Under the pieces are notes generated by a model. The model saw only the letters and a program-made list of their open reading frames with translations. It had not been told where the DNA came from and ran no database searches. Below are positions 1-11,971 of a stretch of 64,000 nt of DNA, piece by piece. Within the stretch, counting starts at the first letter, position 1. Every line of letters starts with the position of its first letter. The stretch covers positions 60,013,170 to 60,077,169 of the forward strand of contig BRKX01000002.1 in NCBI GenBank assembly GCA_026008535.1. Reading direction: 5' to 3'. This DNA is from Perilla frutescens (Eukaryota > Streptophyta > Magnoliopsida > Lamiales > Lamiaceae). A program made the position numbers and the translations under genes.

Positions 1-356
1 TGAACCCTAAAAAAATCATAAAATTAAACTAAATTACAAAAAAAAATTGAAAAAAAAATACAAGAAAAATTCGTAATTTAAAAATGTAACACGGAATGTA
101 ACACAGAGAGTGTAACATCAAATTACATGTGTAGTTTATTAGGTATAAATTTTTGCAATGTAGGGAATATTTTTTCTAATATATTTGAATAATCTTTTCA
201 TCCGTCTTTGTTTGGCTAGTATAATGGAAGATTCGGTGCAGCCCATAAGTAATGCCCGACCTTTTTTTCAAAATGCACATTTATATAATATTTTGAAGTG
301 ATATTCTATATGTAATCTTTATTTCCATATTATGTTGATATTAATTAGGTGTGCTA

Positions 357-397
<41 letters not shown>

Positions 398-731
398 AAT
401 CTTTTGGTATGTTAACAATATATGTTTTATTTACATGTTTTGTTAACGTACAGAAGCTAAAAAAACTATCACAGCACACCTTATTAATATCACCGTAATA
501 TAACAACATGTATTTATATAAAGTATCATTTGAAAATATTTCATAAATGTGTATTTTGGATAAAATTGGAAAAAGAAGGCTAGTGCCCGGTCGGGCTGCA
601 TTCTTATTTTAATGGGCTTACTAAATTAACATACCTTGGAAGTCCAAAAAGTATGGACGGACCCAACAGCGATAGAATGCATTCTGAGATCTCGAGAGAA
701 TAAAAATGGAATATGACTATAGGATAAACTA
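1..731. other. AT-rich intergenic DNA, no gene seen
   Basis: No protein-like reading frame and no RNA gene is visible. The stretch has a (TA)n microsatellite near 359-394 and several A/T runs. A pair of related AT-rich segments (about 290-350 and 480-560) reads as a loose inverted repeat, so part of it may be an old transposon remnant, but its ends cannot be placed. Confidence 0.6.
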
Positions 732-733
732 TA

Positions 734-994
734 CTCCCTCCGTTTTATAATGTTTGTTGTTTTAGGATTTTAATTTAGAATTAATGATTAAGTTTTTAGA
801 CTAATATACCCCTTCTTTCTATATCAAATAAAATTTTATTCCCTTATATTTTCCTAAAAAGTTAGCAAAATTTTCTCTCTTCATATATTTGTAGGATTAA
901 ACTTGGGAGAAAGGATGTGAAAATATCCAAAACTACAAACATTTTGACACAAAAATAAAACTCTAAAACAATAAACATTATGAAATAGAGGGAG
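734..994. mobile_element. Stowaway-like MITE
   Basis: A 261 bp non-coding element with matching terminal inverted repeats. The left end begins CTCCCTCCGTTTTATAATGT and the right end reads as its reverse complement (CATTATGAAATAGAGGGAG). It is flanked on both sides by the dinucleotide TA (732-733 and 995-996), the Tc1/Mariner target duplication. The CTCCCTCCGT terminus is the standard Stowaway signature. There is no coding capacity, so mobilisation would need a transposase from elsewhere. Confidence 0.85.
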
Positions 995-996
995 TA

Positions 997-1469
997 ATAT
1001 TTAAATATTATATTTATTTCATTGAATATTAAATATTATAGTGACAAGAATGATAATTGTGTACGTAATATTTGATGGGAATGGTAGACTTATGGGTAAT
1101 AACAACCCATTATTGTAAAACTGGTCCACTTCATGATATATAAAAGATATTCTCTAATACCATTCAACAGTGTAATATCTCAGATTTAATCATGAAGAAA
1201 GTTACATAATTTTCTACCAATTATGTGATCATGTGAGAATCATTAATTTTAAGATCTTGTAATTTTCTCATAAAGTATTGTAGAAAACTAGAATGATTTT
1301 ACAATGTTATAGTGACAAAAATGAGATTTGTGTACGTAATTTTGCCACACCACATCAAGGTATCGTTTCGTCTCATTGGATTAAAAAATTTCACCAGCAT
1401 ATTTACTTAAATTTAATGTTTTTTCATGTGATAGATGATGCAAAGACGCATGCCACACCTTATCCTGTG
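997..1469. other. Intergenic DNA with a short direct repeat
   Basis: No gene is supported. Two diverged copies of a short segment containing TATAGTGACAA and TTGTGTACGTAAT lie near 1037-1070 and 1308-1345, suggesting an old local duplication. The right end (1465-1469, CTGTG) is the target duplication of the Copia element that follows. Confidence 0.55.
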
Positions 1470-2077
1470 TGTTGGGTATCAGCTCCGCCACCTCCGAGCG
1501 TCTTTCTCCTGTATTCACCAGATGATTCAGCCATGGGAGAGTTTAGCAACAGATGGCTCAGAAACTCAATGTTAGAACAGGATCCACAGCTCAGCAAGGC
1601 TCAAACAGGCAACCAAGATCTGGAGATCTTCACAGAGAGACCACGGCGACAAGGCTCACACAGCCTCCTCAAGGAACACCGAACCCTAGCCCTCAACTCA
1701 ACCCAGAAATGGACAACACAGTAGATCCACACAGGTGGTGGTATCTACTCTAGACCAGAAGAGGGTAGAGAAGGAGAGAATCTCACACAGAGGAAGAAGA
1801 CGAAGGAAAATACTCAGTTTACCTTGGATCGAACGGATTCACTCTTTCTCTCTCTCTCTCTCTCAAGAACTCTCTAGAATACACACAGTAGAATGAGAAG
1901 TGTGGGTAACAGTAACCGAGCACCATATAAATAGGTCGGCGCACATTTAGGGTTAATTAGGGTTAAACTGAATTAGTTAGAGCAGTTGGGCTCCGGTGTA
2001 ACTGAGCTGCATGTGTGAGTGCTTGGGCCGGTCCACAACTATTTGGGCTTCAACAAATGGGCCACAATTGAATAACA
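1470..2077 (-). repeat. 3' LTR of Copia element A
   Basis: This 608 bp repeat matches 7037-7636 almost base for base. On the minus strand it opens TGTTATTCAATTG and closes GATACCCAACA. It contains a TATA-like motif (TATTTATA on the minus strand, near 1924-1931) suited to an LTR promoter. It is slightly longer than its partner because of a longer TC microsatellite (about 1840-1864). Confidence 0.93.
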
Positions 2078-2349
2078 ATCTCCACCTTGGTCTATTTGAC
2101 ATCACTTGAGCAGGATCTATCACTTGTAGAGTTTATCACTGCCATCCATCTCACCTATAGAGTTCACACAGCAAAACTATAAGTGAGATAGTTTCAAACA
2201 CATAGTCTGAATCTAATCACATAGATCATAAAGAGCAACAAGGTAATAACCAAGGGACAAACCGAAAAAACTACTAGGCTGCAGTCTTTGAGAACAAAAT
2301 CAACACATAAAGTCAATCTCAAAGACTTAAAACAGAAAGCATCAAAAGC

Positions 2350-5300
2350 TTAACCCGGGTCAAAATTCAAAATCTTCATACAATTAGTATGTTTTTCAAG
2401 AGGCAAAGATTTTGTCCCCATGTCTGCAGAATTAACTTCAGATGGAATCTTTTCAAGTAAAACATCTTTACTTTCAACAACTTCTCTAATAAAATGAAAC
2501 CTAACATCTATATGTTTGGTTTTATCATGAAAAATAGGATTTTTACACAATTGAATGGCTAATTGACTATCTGAAAACACAACAACATTCTTTTGAAGAA
2601 AACCAATTTCAGATAAAACACCTTTCAACCACAGGGCTTCCTTGAAGGCTTCAGTAATAGCAACATACTCTGCCTCAGTGGTAGAAAGTGCAACAATGTG
2701 TTGCAGCTGGGATTTTCAGCTTATGCAAGACCCACACAAAGTAAAAACATAAGAGGTTGTAGACCTCCTATTATCTCTGTCATTTGCATAGTTAGATTCT
2801 ACATAGCCACACCACTGAACACCCTTGACACACTTAGTAAATTTTAACCCCACATGCATAGAAGACTGAAGATATCTTAACAACCATTTCAATGCTTCCC
2901 ATTAAGTTACACCAGGATTAGACATGTATCTGCTCAAACAACTTACAGAATAAGCAATGTCAGGTCTAGTACTTACCATAAGATACATTACAGATCTAAT
3001 TGCATTACAGTAGGGTATCTTTTTCATGATATTCATCTCAGAAACAGTCTTTGGAGACTGATCTTTACTTAACACAAAGTGAGCAGCTAAGGGAACATTG
3101 ATACCCTTAGCTTTTGACATAGAGAACTTACTCAAAATCTTTTCAACATATGAAGTTTGATTTAGCACAAGAGTATTGTTCTTTCTGTCTCTAATTATGT
3201 TCATGCCAAGAATTTTCTTAGCATCTCCCAAATCTTTCATTTCAAAATTTTTCACATAGACAAGATTGAACATGCTTCAAAGATTTGAGACAAGGACTGA
3301 TTAACAACATGTCATCAACATATATCAGAAGGAACATAGGAACTGTAGAGGTTTCTTTAAAGTACAAGCAATGATCAAACTTACTTCTATGAAACTTTAA
3401 AGACCTCATACACTGATCAAATTTTAAGTTCCATTGTCTTGGAGATTGTTTTAAACCATAGAAAGATTTTCTTAACAAGCACACACGATCAGGTTTATCA
3501 CAATCAACAAAGCCTTCAGGTTGATGTATGTAAATGGGAACATCAAGATCACCATGTAAAAAAGCAGTAGTTACATCCATTTGTTTTAATTCCCAATTAA
3601 AATGAGCAACTAAAGCCAGCATTATTCTAACAGTAGTGAACTTGACCACAGGAGCAAAGACTTCAGTATAATCTACCTCCTCCTTTTGAGTAAATCCTTT
3701 AGCAACTAATCTAGCCTTGTATCTGACATTATTAAATTCACTTTTGATTTTAAATAACCACTTGCAATCAACAACAGAAGCATGAGCTGGTTTAGGAACC
3801 AACTCCCATGTTTTATTAACATGCAATGATTTCATCTCAGTTTGCATAGCAATTAACCATTTACTAGCATCATTAGAATTAAGAGCTTCTTTAAAAGTTT
3901 TAGGTTCATTGCTATCTAGAGACTCAAACACAATAAAAGCCAAGTCAAGTAAATTGCACTCAGTGTCAGCATATCTTGCAGGCTTATTAATGGTTCTTCT
4001 CACACTGTCTCTAGCCAACAGATAATCATCAAGATTTTCAGGCTCACTGTTGTGATTAGCATGCTCATCAGATTCATGTTCAGACTCAGATTCATGCTTA
4101 GTTTCAGGTTCAGACACATGCTCAGAATTAACATCATCATTTTGCATATCAACAGGCTGAACAGGTACAGAAACATGCAAAGGCTCCACCTCAAAAGGAA
4201 CAGTGGAGGCATGATCATTCACAGTAGGAGTAGGCTGGGTTTCAGACAAACAAGGGAAGCATGATTCATTAAACACCACATCTCTGCTTATAGCAGTTTT
4301 AAAACCAGGAACATCCCTTACCTAAAGCCTATATCCTTTAACTCCCTCAGGGTATCCTAGAAAAACACACTTTTGGGACCTAGGTTCAAGCTTATCATTT
4401 TTCACATGCATGAAAACAGCACAATCAAAGACCCTTAAGTTTGATAAATCAATAGGTTTTCCATTAAACACAGATTCAAGACATTTACCATTTAATGGAA
4501 CAGAGGGAGACCTATTGATTAAGTAGGAAGCAGTACACACAGCTTCACCCCAGAATTTATTAGACATACCAGAGAGGGCACACATGCTCCTAACCCTATC
4601 TAATAAGGTTCTATTCATCCTTTTAGCAACCCCATTTTGTTGAGGGTTGTAAGGAACAATTTTGTGTCTTTTTATACAAGATTTAACACATAAATCATTA
4701 ACTTGAGAAACAAAATTCCAGACCATTGTCTGTTCTTAGGGTCTTAATTTTCTTGCCAGTTTGGTTTTCAATCTGAGTTTTCCACATTTTGAACTTATCA
4801 ATAACCTCAGATTTATGTTTCATTAAGAACACCCAAACTTTCCTATAATAATCATCAATTATAGATAAGAAGAATCTGTTCCCACCATGAGTAGGAACTT
4901 TAGAAGGACCCCAAACATCAGCATGTAAATACTCAAGAATTTGTTAACTCTTAGATATATGAGATGCAGAGTTAGGAAATTGAACTTTATGTTGTTTGCC
5001 TAAAACACAAACATCACAGAAAGGCATGCTAGAGATCACATCAGAACCAAACACACCAGACTTTTTTAGAATTTCAAGCCCTTTATTACTCATATGCCCA
5101 AGTCTATTATGCCATAACATAGTTTTATCATGCTTTAGAACATTCACAGAGGATGTCACAGGCTCAGAGGGTAAAGTTTTACAAATATACAGGTTATTTT
5201 TCTTTTCAGCTTTGAAAATAACCAAAGAACCTTTCAAAATTTTCATTTGACCATTTCCCCACCTACCCTCAAGCCCATTTTCTTCTAAAGCAGCACAAGA

Positions 5301-6414
5301 TAGCAAGTTATAGCATAATTCAGGCACATATCTTACATTCCTCAGAGTAATAGAAGAGTCATTATCAAATTTTAAGCAAACATTTCCAATTCCAACGACT
5401 CTGCATTTCTTTTCATTTGCCATTGACACAAAACCATTTTCAACTTGTGTAAAAGAAGAAAATAGATTCTTAAATGGTGAGATATGGTAAGTGCAGCCAG
5501 AGTCTAAAAGCCATTCAGATTCACTCATAGAATCAGACACAGAGTTTGTAGAACTAATACATAAAGAATTTGAATCAACAACCATGAAACAATCACCAAG
5601 TTTATCTCCAGTAGCTACATTAGCCATTTCATTCTCATTGCTATTCTTATTCTTGTTGTTCTTCTTTGGCTTAGGACATTCTTTTGCATAATGACCAGGT
5701 TCATGGCAATTATAACATTTTCTTGAGCCCTTTCTAGACTTAGACCTGCTTTTACCCTTCTTTTTCTTACCACCATTTTCAGAATTGTCAGAGGACCTAA
5801 ATTTATCCCTCCCTCTTACATTCATTGCCTTTTCCTGAGAATTACTAACCCCATGTTCAATCAAATCCAGTTTTTTAGATTTTAATGCACTGATTATCAC
5901 ATCAATTGATGCACTATCCCTACCATATTTTATAGCAGATTTTACATCAGAGTAGGAGTCAGGGATAACATTCATTAAGGCAATGCTGGTGTAATTATCA
6001 ATTGTAGTATCACCAGCCCTTTTTATATCTTGGACAAGCTTAGTAAAACCATCAATATTTTCATCTATATCTTTAGATAAATCCAGTTTATATTTAAAAA
6101 AGCTTTTCCAGTAGATACATGCGGCTAGTAAAAGAGGTTTCAGTGTATAAATTTTCTAGTTTATCCCACAAATCTTTAGCATGCTCAGTATCACCTACTT
6201 TTCTAATCACAGAGTCAGATAAGCTCAAGATAATACTAGAACATGCAATTTCATCCATTTCAGCCCTTCTTTCAGCAGTTTCAGTGGTAGCATAAGATTG
6301 ATCAATGGCTTTAGCAACTTTTTGATGTATTAAAACACATTTCATCTTTTGTTTCCAGATGCTAAAGTCATTTTTGCCATTAAAAGGAACAATACCAAAG
6401 GAATTAGTGGCCAT
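2350..6414 (-). pseudogene. Broken gag-pol polyprotein of Copia element A
   Basis: Gag begins at the ATG at 6412-6414 (MATNSFGIVPF). Downstream in order are a CCHC zinc knuckle (CYNCHEPGHYAKEC), a protease with DSG (WLLDSGCTYH), the GAG-pre-integrase HNRLGHMS region, an integrase core, reverse transcriptase with YVDDMLLI, and an RNase H tail ending near 2350. The frame is broken several times: a frameshift in an A-run near 6095-6100, a stop near 4944, a one-base frameshift near 4727, a stop near 4322, a frameshift near 3242-3273 and a stop near 2901. Every domain is recognisable, so the element is recently dead rather than ancient. It cannot make its own full polyprotein. Confidence 0.93.
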
Positions 6415-7020
6415 TATTCCACCAAAACACCAAAGAACCCACAAAGCAAAAAGCAGGCACAGAATATGAATTTTGGGGAAACTCAGAAACAAGATGCATA
6501 CCAAAACACACACACACACACACTGATAGTGAGACTTCCGACCTTTACAAGTGAGAGGATTACCCAGTTTGCAACACTCACTTTGCGGAGGGCACAAGGA
6601 TTTACTCAACACCAGGTCAAGAAAGCCTCAGGGATTTCACAAATCCCATAAGTCCACAAGAACTTCAATACAAGGATCTTACAGATCCTTAAAGAAACTC
6701 AACACACTCACAGGAATCTATACAAGAACGCGACAGAGCTTAACCAAGAAGCAGCGGAAAGAAAAAAACAAGAGAAATCCAGGAACAGAAACCCTAAAAC
6801 GCGAACACAGATAGATCTAGAGCGCACCAAGGTAAAAACACGTTGACAAGTACCAAATACCAAGCCTATAGCCCCTCACGGCACTAGAAATTGAAAAAAC
6901 AAGAGGTTACAGCCGCTTTACCAGAGCGGAGCCCTAGGAGAGGGTACTCCGACTTACCACCGCGTTGGAAAATGCGAAGACGGACTATCACCCGATGGAG
7001 GACGGCAGAGGCGGCGGTTA

Positions 7021-7036
7021 GTGGCTCTAATACTAC
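7021..7036 (-). other. Primer-binding site of Copia element A
   Basis: Directly inside the 5' LTR the minus strand reads GTAGTATTAGAGCCAC. This is a slightly diverged version of the TGGTATCAGAGCC motif that pairs with initiator tRNA-Met in plant Copia elements. Confidence 0.75.
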
Positions 7037-7636
7037 TGTTGGGTATCAGCTCCGCTACCTCTGAGCGTCTTTCTCCTGTATTCACCGGATGATTCAGCCG
7101 TGGGAGAGTGTAGAAACAGATGGCTCAGAAACTCAATGTTAGAACAGGATCCACAACTCAGCAAGGCTCAAACAGGCAACCAAGATTTGGAGATCTTCAC
7201 AGAGAGACCACGGCGACAAGGCTCACACAGCCTCCTCAAGGAACACCAAACTCTAGCCCTCAACTCAACCCAGAAATGGACAGCACAGTAGATCCACACA
7301 GGTGGTGGTATCTACTCTAGACCAGAAGAGGGTAGAGAAGGAGAGAATCTCACACAGAGGAAGAAGACGAAGGAAAACACTCAGTTTACCTTGGATCGAA
7401 CGGATTCACTCTTTCTCTCTCTCAAGAACTCTCTAGAATACACACAGTAAAATGAGAAGTGTGGGTAACAGTAACCGAGCACCATATAAATAGGTCGGTG
7501 CACAGTTAGGGTTAATTAGGGTTAAACTGAATTAGTTAGAGCAGTTGGGCTCCGGTGTAACTGAGCTGCATGTGTGAGTGCTTGGGCCGATCCACAACTG
7601 TTTGGGCTTCAACAAATGGGCCACAATTGAATAACA
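7037..7636 (-). repeat. 5' LTR of Copia element A
   Basis: A 600 bp copy of 1470-2077 in the same orientation. It begins at 7636 on the minus strand with TGTTATTC and ends at 7037 with CCCAACA. The CTGTG after its outer end matches the CTGTG outside the other LTR. Confidence 0.93.
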
Positions 7637-8038
7637 CTGTGGCTGTGCACGATTTTGCTTTTGTCTTCCATGACTTTAAAAGTGTGTGTGTTTCTTTCTT
7701 TCTTTCTTTTTTTTTACGTAGGAAAAGTGATTTTATTCAATTAGAAATTGTCCAAAATTTACTGCAGTACGTGTCTCACAATCACAAAAATGTGAATATT
7801 GGCAAGGACGGAAATGAAAGAAAGAAGCAAAAGAGGCTAGCAAGATTGTGTTGCAATAATTATTGTTCTACCAATTAAGATGAGTGATCTGGATCATTTT
7901 CTGATATAGCGATAAAATGTAGATACACATATCCAGAGATATAACAAATAGAGCAAAACAAGCATATATATATATATATATATATATATCGATTTCCAAA
8001 CTTTAAAATATATAAAAAGAAGAAAAAAGAAAAAAGTG

Positions 8039-8368
8039 TTAGTCGCGAAACAACAAATTGGTGGCTGGATTCATAAGATTGGGGCTCAATCTGAACATCA
8101 AAACACAAAATTCCATCTGATTGAGACATCCGTCGCCGTCCAAATCTCCTTGATCCAACATAGAACGCAGCTGCTGGTCGTCATCAACATCCAAACCCAA
8201 GACTGCAGAATTCTTCTTCAAGCTCTCCAAAGTGATGAGCTCTTTATCAGAATCCATGAGCAGTCGAAACCCTTTACACAGCTCATTCACAAACCCCTCC
8301 GCACCCAACTTCTCAACCATCGCCGGAAAATGATCCTCAAACACCACACTACCTTCTCTCTTACCCAT
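8039..8368 (-). CDS. Small EF-hand Ca2+-binding protein (PBP1/KIC-like)
   Basis: An intronless gene for a 109-residue acidic protein. One canonical EF-hand loop is visible at about residues 75-86 (DLDGDGCLNQME), with acidic residues at positions 1, 3, 5 and 12 and Gly at 6, followed by FCVLMFRLSP. The upstream part (FVNELCKGFRLLMDSD, then ITLESLKKNSAVLG) matches the layout of PINOID-binding protein 1 / KCBP-interacting protein KIC and relatives. These are one-EF-hand Ca2+ sensors that bind kinases or kinesins. The start at 8366-8368 is the only ATG giving the family N-terminus. The C-terminus is short: homologues usually continue with an acidic WLEKAL-type helix that is replaced here by ATNLLFRD. 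TATA-like motifs lie upstream at 8451-8459 and 8413-8422. It stands 0.4 kb from Copia A and about 21 kb from the receptor-kinase array. Confidence 0.88.
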   Translation of the reverse strand: MGKREGSVVFEDHFPAMVEKLGAEGFVNELCKGFRLLMDSDKELITLESLKKNSAVLGLDVDDDQQLRSMLDQGDLDGDGCLNQMEFCVLMFRLSPNLMNPATNLLFRD

Positions 8369-8450
8369 TATAAATTAAGCTGGCTAGCTAGCTAGGAATA
8401 TAATTATTAATGATTTATATATAGGAATTATTGAGAGGGAGATGGGTATG

Positions 8451-8459
8451 ATTTATATA
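8451..8459 (-). promoter_or_regulatory. Candidate TATA box of the EF-hand gene
   Basis: TATATAAAT on the minus strand about 83 bp upstream of the start codon. A second one (ATATATAAAT, 8413-8422) is only about 45 bp upstream. Either is possible; transcript ends would decide. Confidence 0.45.
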
Positions 8460-8680
8460 GATGATTGATAAAGGTTGAGCTGGCCGATTAAAGACATCTT
8501 AAATTGTGTGGAGAAGCAAAGGAAACTTGTAAGGAAAGAGTCCATGGAAACATGCGGACGAGTTCCAAACTACTATACTCTTCAGATGGGATTCCGTTTA
8601 ATTGATGCCACCAACATTATTAATGTTATATTATTATATTATCATTTTCATCAGTTAAGAATTTTGTGGGCAGAAGGATC

Positions 8681-8682
<2 letters not shown>

Positions 8683-8732
<50 letters not shown>
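8683..8732. repeat. (CT)25 microsatellite
   Basis: An uninterrupted CT tract of about 50 bases, roughly 320 bp upstream of the EF-hand start codon. On that gene's strand it reads as (GA)n, the kind of tract bound by plant BPC/GAGA factors. A regulatory role is inference only. Confidence 0.9.
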
Positions 8733-8736
<4 letters not shown>

Positions 8737-8929
8737 GGAAGTTGCATGGAACTTGGTTCCGATTCTGTTAGGCATGGATCGTGCCCAGCATTTCCTTCTT
8801 TCTTCCAGAAACCAATTGTTATACCAATTTTCATATTTTATATATGCCTCACATTCTCTAATCTTCAATTTCATTTTTCAAAATGAAATCCTTTTATTTT
8901 GTTTTATCATTTTTCGAATTATTTTATAA

Positions 8930-9776
8930 ACATGAAATAATTATTCTAAGCGTACAATAATAAATTATATTAAACTAAAACTTCGATCATAAGAATTCTC
9001 CACACCTGTCTGTCTTTTCATTGGTACTTTACTAAGAGATCATTTAATAATTTAATAACAAAAAGACTTCAAATTAAAGGAATGTAATGAGTCTAAAGAG
9101 CGGAGAGGAATTTATCTTTTTTTCTTTTTTGGAGGAAAAGAGAGGTATTAAATATTAGGGTAATGTTAATTGGTCATAGTGTGGCCGGTCATAATAATTA
9201 ATTAAAATAAAATTTTAATTTTTGGTAAGTTGTCAATTAAGATTCTAATTATTGAGTGATGTATATTTACACTTACACTCTTATAGTCAATTTTAGAAAG
9301 AGGTTGCCTTGTATTTGAGAATTTTGAAATATCCATAAAAAACTCTACAAATAAGTTAATGGAAAATAACTTCAAATTGAAAAAAAAAACTCTAATAAAA
9401 ATGAAAAAAAATAAAAATTAAACTAATCTAAACCAAAATAAACAAGAATTTCATTTGAAAATTATTTTGTTAATTAGCGATAATTATAAATATAATGTAT
9501 CATATATACAATTGCCTTAAATTAGTTGCATTGATTCTCAATTAGTTAAACTTAATTTAATTATAAGAAAAACTTAAAATATTATATTAAATATGAAAAA
9601 GGCAGAGAAAAAATACATACGGTTAAGAATATAAAAAACTAATTGGCTCTTCTCCTTAAAAAATGATTAAAATTTTTATACTCCTCTTACTAAATTAAAA
9701 ATCTTATACTCCTTTTAACAAATTCAAAATTTTATTTTTATTTTTATTTTTATTTTTTTCATTTCAACAATATATG
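8930..9776. other. AT-rich intergenic DNA, no gene seen
   Basis: Dominated by A/T runs with no supported coding sequence, RNA gene or clear transposon end. Confidence 0.6.
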
Positions 9777-10774
9777 TGTAACACCCCAATTCCAGAAATC
9801 TGAAAAACATTTTAGAAAACGTGGGTTGAGTGCCAGAAAACACTCAGTGAGTTTATCGTGTTCGTCCAAACACATGCAATGATTTTTCATATCAAAATCT
9901 AATAATTCAATATTCATAACCATGTTCATGCGCTTAAGAATATATATTCAAAAGCCAATAAATCAATATCCATTCTAATGTCTATGCGCTTAAGAACAGT
10001 TATTCAAAAACAAACAATTCAATATTCATTCCCATATCAATGCGCTTAAAAATATTAATTCAAAAGCCGATGCGCTCAAATAACCATGTGTGGATACAGA
10101 CCCTATGTGATCACATAACTATCTATCAATATAATTGACAATACTTGAATTCATTATGCAGGTCAAATCATATCCACGAAGAACGAAAATAGTCATAAAT
10201 CATATATGGACGAAAGCATTTTTAAACATAAGTTTTAGTTAGCAAAAACCCACCTTATAGCTAAAATAGCTAAAGCTTTACATGTATCCTGCATATACTA
10301 AGTCTCAAGTATCGGGTTCGGGCCTATAAAGGAAAACTACATATTAGCATCATTCTAAGTCATAACATTATAACATAAGGTAAGTTGGGCTTAAACGGAT
10401 AGTTCTCGAAATAGATTTAACTCGGCCCAAAAGGCCCAATTGAAATCTTGACCATTTTAAATATTTTGAGAATAAACTATTTGAATTATCCAATAATTAC
10501 GTAAAAGATGGGTGTAACACTTCTCATTTAAATCTATAATTATTAAAATGTAATTTTAATAATTTAATTAAGTAAAATATAGTGAACAACAAAATAAAAT
10601 AAAACTAACACACACATTAAATAATCACTCACACACACCAAATTTTAAAGACAAAAACTTGTATGAGACCGTCTAACGGGTCGCTTACGTTAGACGGACC
10701 AAATAAAATCTAAACCCGCCTAAAACCAGTCCCAAAATCCATTTTAGCGCGCATACATGCGCCCCACGTGCAGT

Positions 10775-11500
10775 CACTGGAGTATCACTACGTACAAAGT
10801 AAAGTATCACTAGGTACAAAGTAAAGTATCACTAACTGCGAAGTAAAGTATCATTAACTATGAAGCGAAATATCATTAGATATAAATTTGGCGAAATATC
10901 ATTAACTATTAAGTGAAATATCATTAGATATATATTTGGTGAGTATCATTAACTGTCTGTAAAGTATCATTAATTATGAGATGAAGTATCATTAACTCGG
11001 AAGTGGAGTATAATATCATATTATTGATTATTAAACATTAATTATCAAATCCAGAAAGATAAATATCATTAACTATGAGTGGAGTATCATTAACGCAAGT
11101 ATCATTATTTATGGATGAAGTATCATTAACTTACATGTGAGTATCATTATTTATGGAGTGAAGTATCATCACCGATGGAGTGAAGTCTCATTACTATGGA
11201 AAAACGTATCACTAATTATAAAAGAAAGTATCACTAATTACAAAAGAAAAATGTCAGTTTAAAATATAATCTCAAATTATCACTAATTATAAAAGAAAGT
11301 ATCACTAATTACAAAAGAAAAATGTCAGTTTAAAATATAATCTCAAATTGAGAATCGGGTCTATGAATACAATAAAAACTCATTCTTGATTTAAAAAAAT
11401 TTATTTCATTATCATAAAGAAAAATATTATTGATTACAAAATAAAGTATCACTAATTACAAAAGAAAGTAACACTAATTATAAATAAAAGTATCACTAAG
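10775..11500. repeat. Degenerate tandem array of AGTATCATTAACTATGAAGTG-like units
   Basis: About two dozen imperfect copies of a unit of roughly 20-25 bp built on AGTATCA(C/T)TAA, each followed by an AAGTGAA or AAAGAAAGT-like spacer. Within it a 71 bp block is duplicated exactly in tandem (11207-11277 and 11278-11348). The array fills the left half of the MULE and is non-coding. Confidence 0.8.
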
Positions 11501-11644
11501 AATCTTCAACACGGTCTCGATCTTCCCCCTTACAAGACCAAATAATGGCATACTCAATGCACCTGTGACAACAGATCTGCTACGAACTTAAAATCCAAAA
11601 TAGATCTAAGAATTACTCAAAACAACACAAATCTTTTATTGAAG

Positions 11645-11971
11645 ATGCTTGCGGCGGAAAATCTAGATAGATCTTTTACTGTTTCTTACCTAATCAACTC
11701 ATGCGGGCTGCCGAAAAAGAATGTCGTCGCTGCATCAAAGAAATTGTGCATCGAATCTCGAGAAAATCCAGATGCGGTATTAGAGCTCCTCACCCATTAT
11801 GGATTCACAAATGCCCATATCTCCAATCTCGTTTCGAAATGGCCTTTTGTTCTTCAATCCCGCGTTAACGAAACCCTAATGCCCAAACTCAAATTCTTTC
11901 CGCATCAAATTCAGCTCACCAAAGTCGTCATCGCTAAAGTCGCCAATATGATATTTGACTCACATAGATAG
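11645..11971 (+). pseudogene. Truncated mTERF-family gene fragment
   Basis: The frame encodes 108 residues that read as the N-terminal part of a plant mitochondrial transcription termination factor (mTERF) protein. It starts with SFTVSYLINSCGLP, goes on through ASKKLCIESRENPDAVLELL, then HYGFTNAHISNLVSKWPFVL and LMPKLKFF, which corresponds to the first mTERF helical repeats. Full-length plant mTERFs are about 300-400 residues with an organelle transit peptide. Here the transit peptide and most repeats are missing and the frame ends right after a degenerate tail. Its position between MULE ends says it was captured, not left behind by a resident gene. The ATG at 11645 is the first in frame. Making a functional protein is unlikely. 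Confidence 0.8.

Larger units (their letters stand above)
1470..7636 (-). mobile_element. Complete Ty1/Copia LTR retrotransposon (element A), inactivated
   Basis: Two LTRs of about 600 bp (1470-2077 and 7037-7636) enclose a gag-pol region on the minus strand. The element ends TG..CA and is flanked by a perfect 5 bp target duplication, CTGTG (1465-1469 and 7637-7641). A tRNA-Met-type primer site lies just inside the 5' LTR and a purine-rich tract (AAGGTGGAGAT on the minus strand) just before the 3' LTR. I count roughly 17 base differences between the LTRs plus a CT-repeat length change, so insertion looks fairly recent, on the order of a million years under commonly used plant rates. The order protease, integrase, reverse transcriptase, RNase H places it in Copia; the proteins look Tork/Tnt1-like. 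Confidence 0.95.

Noticed and set aside
1293..1753. Two overlapping plus-strand frames over 1293-1753, and similar ones at 7100-7320
   Set aside because: They lie within or across the two LTRs of Copia A and recur in both copies; they have no domain and are read against the element's own orientation.
7021..7036. A tRNA gene at the Copia primer sites
   Set aside because: Only the 3' acceptor complement is present; there is no cloverleaf.
7570..8129. Short frames on both strands between Copia A and the EF-hand gene
   Set aside because: They run over the LTR end, T-runs and a (TA)n tract; no family resemblance.
8039..8395. Plus-strand frame of 119 codons over the EF-hand gene
   Set aside because: It is the antisense shadow of the EF-hand coding sequence, which has a clear domain on the minus strand.
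8626..8929. Frames rich in Ser-Leu or Arg-Glu
   Set aside because: Translation of the (CT)n microsatellite in different frames.
10775..11500. CRISPR-like array
   Set aside because: The units are adjacent and degenerate with no unique spacers of fixed length, and the context is a plant transposon.
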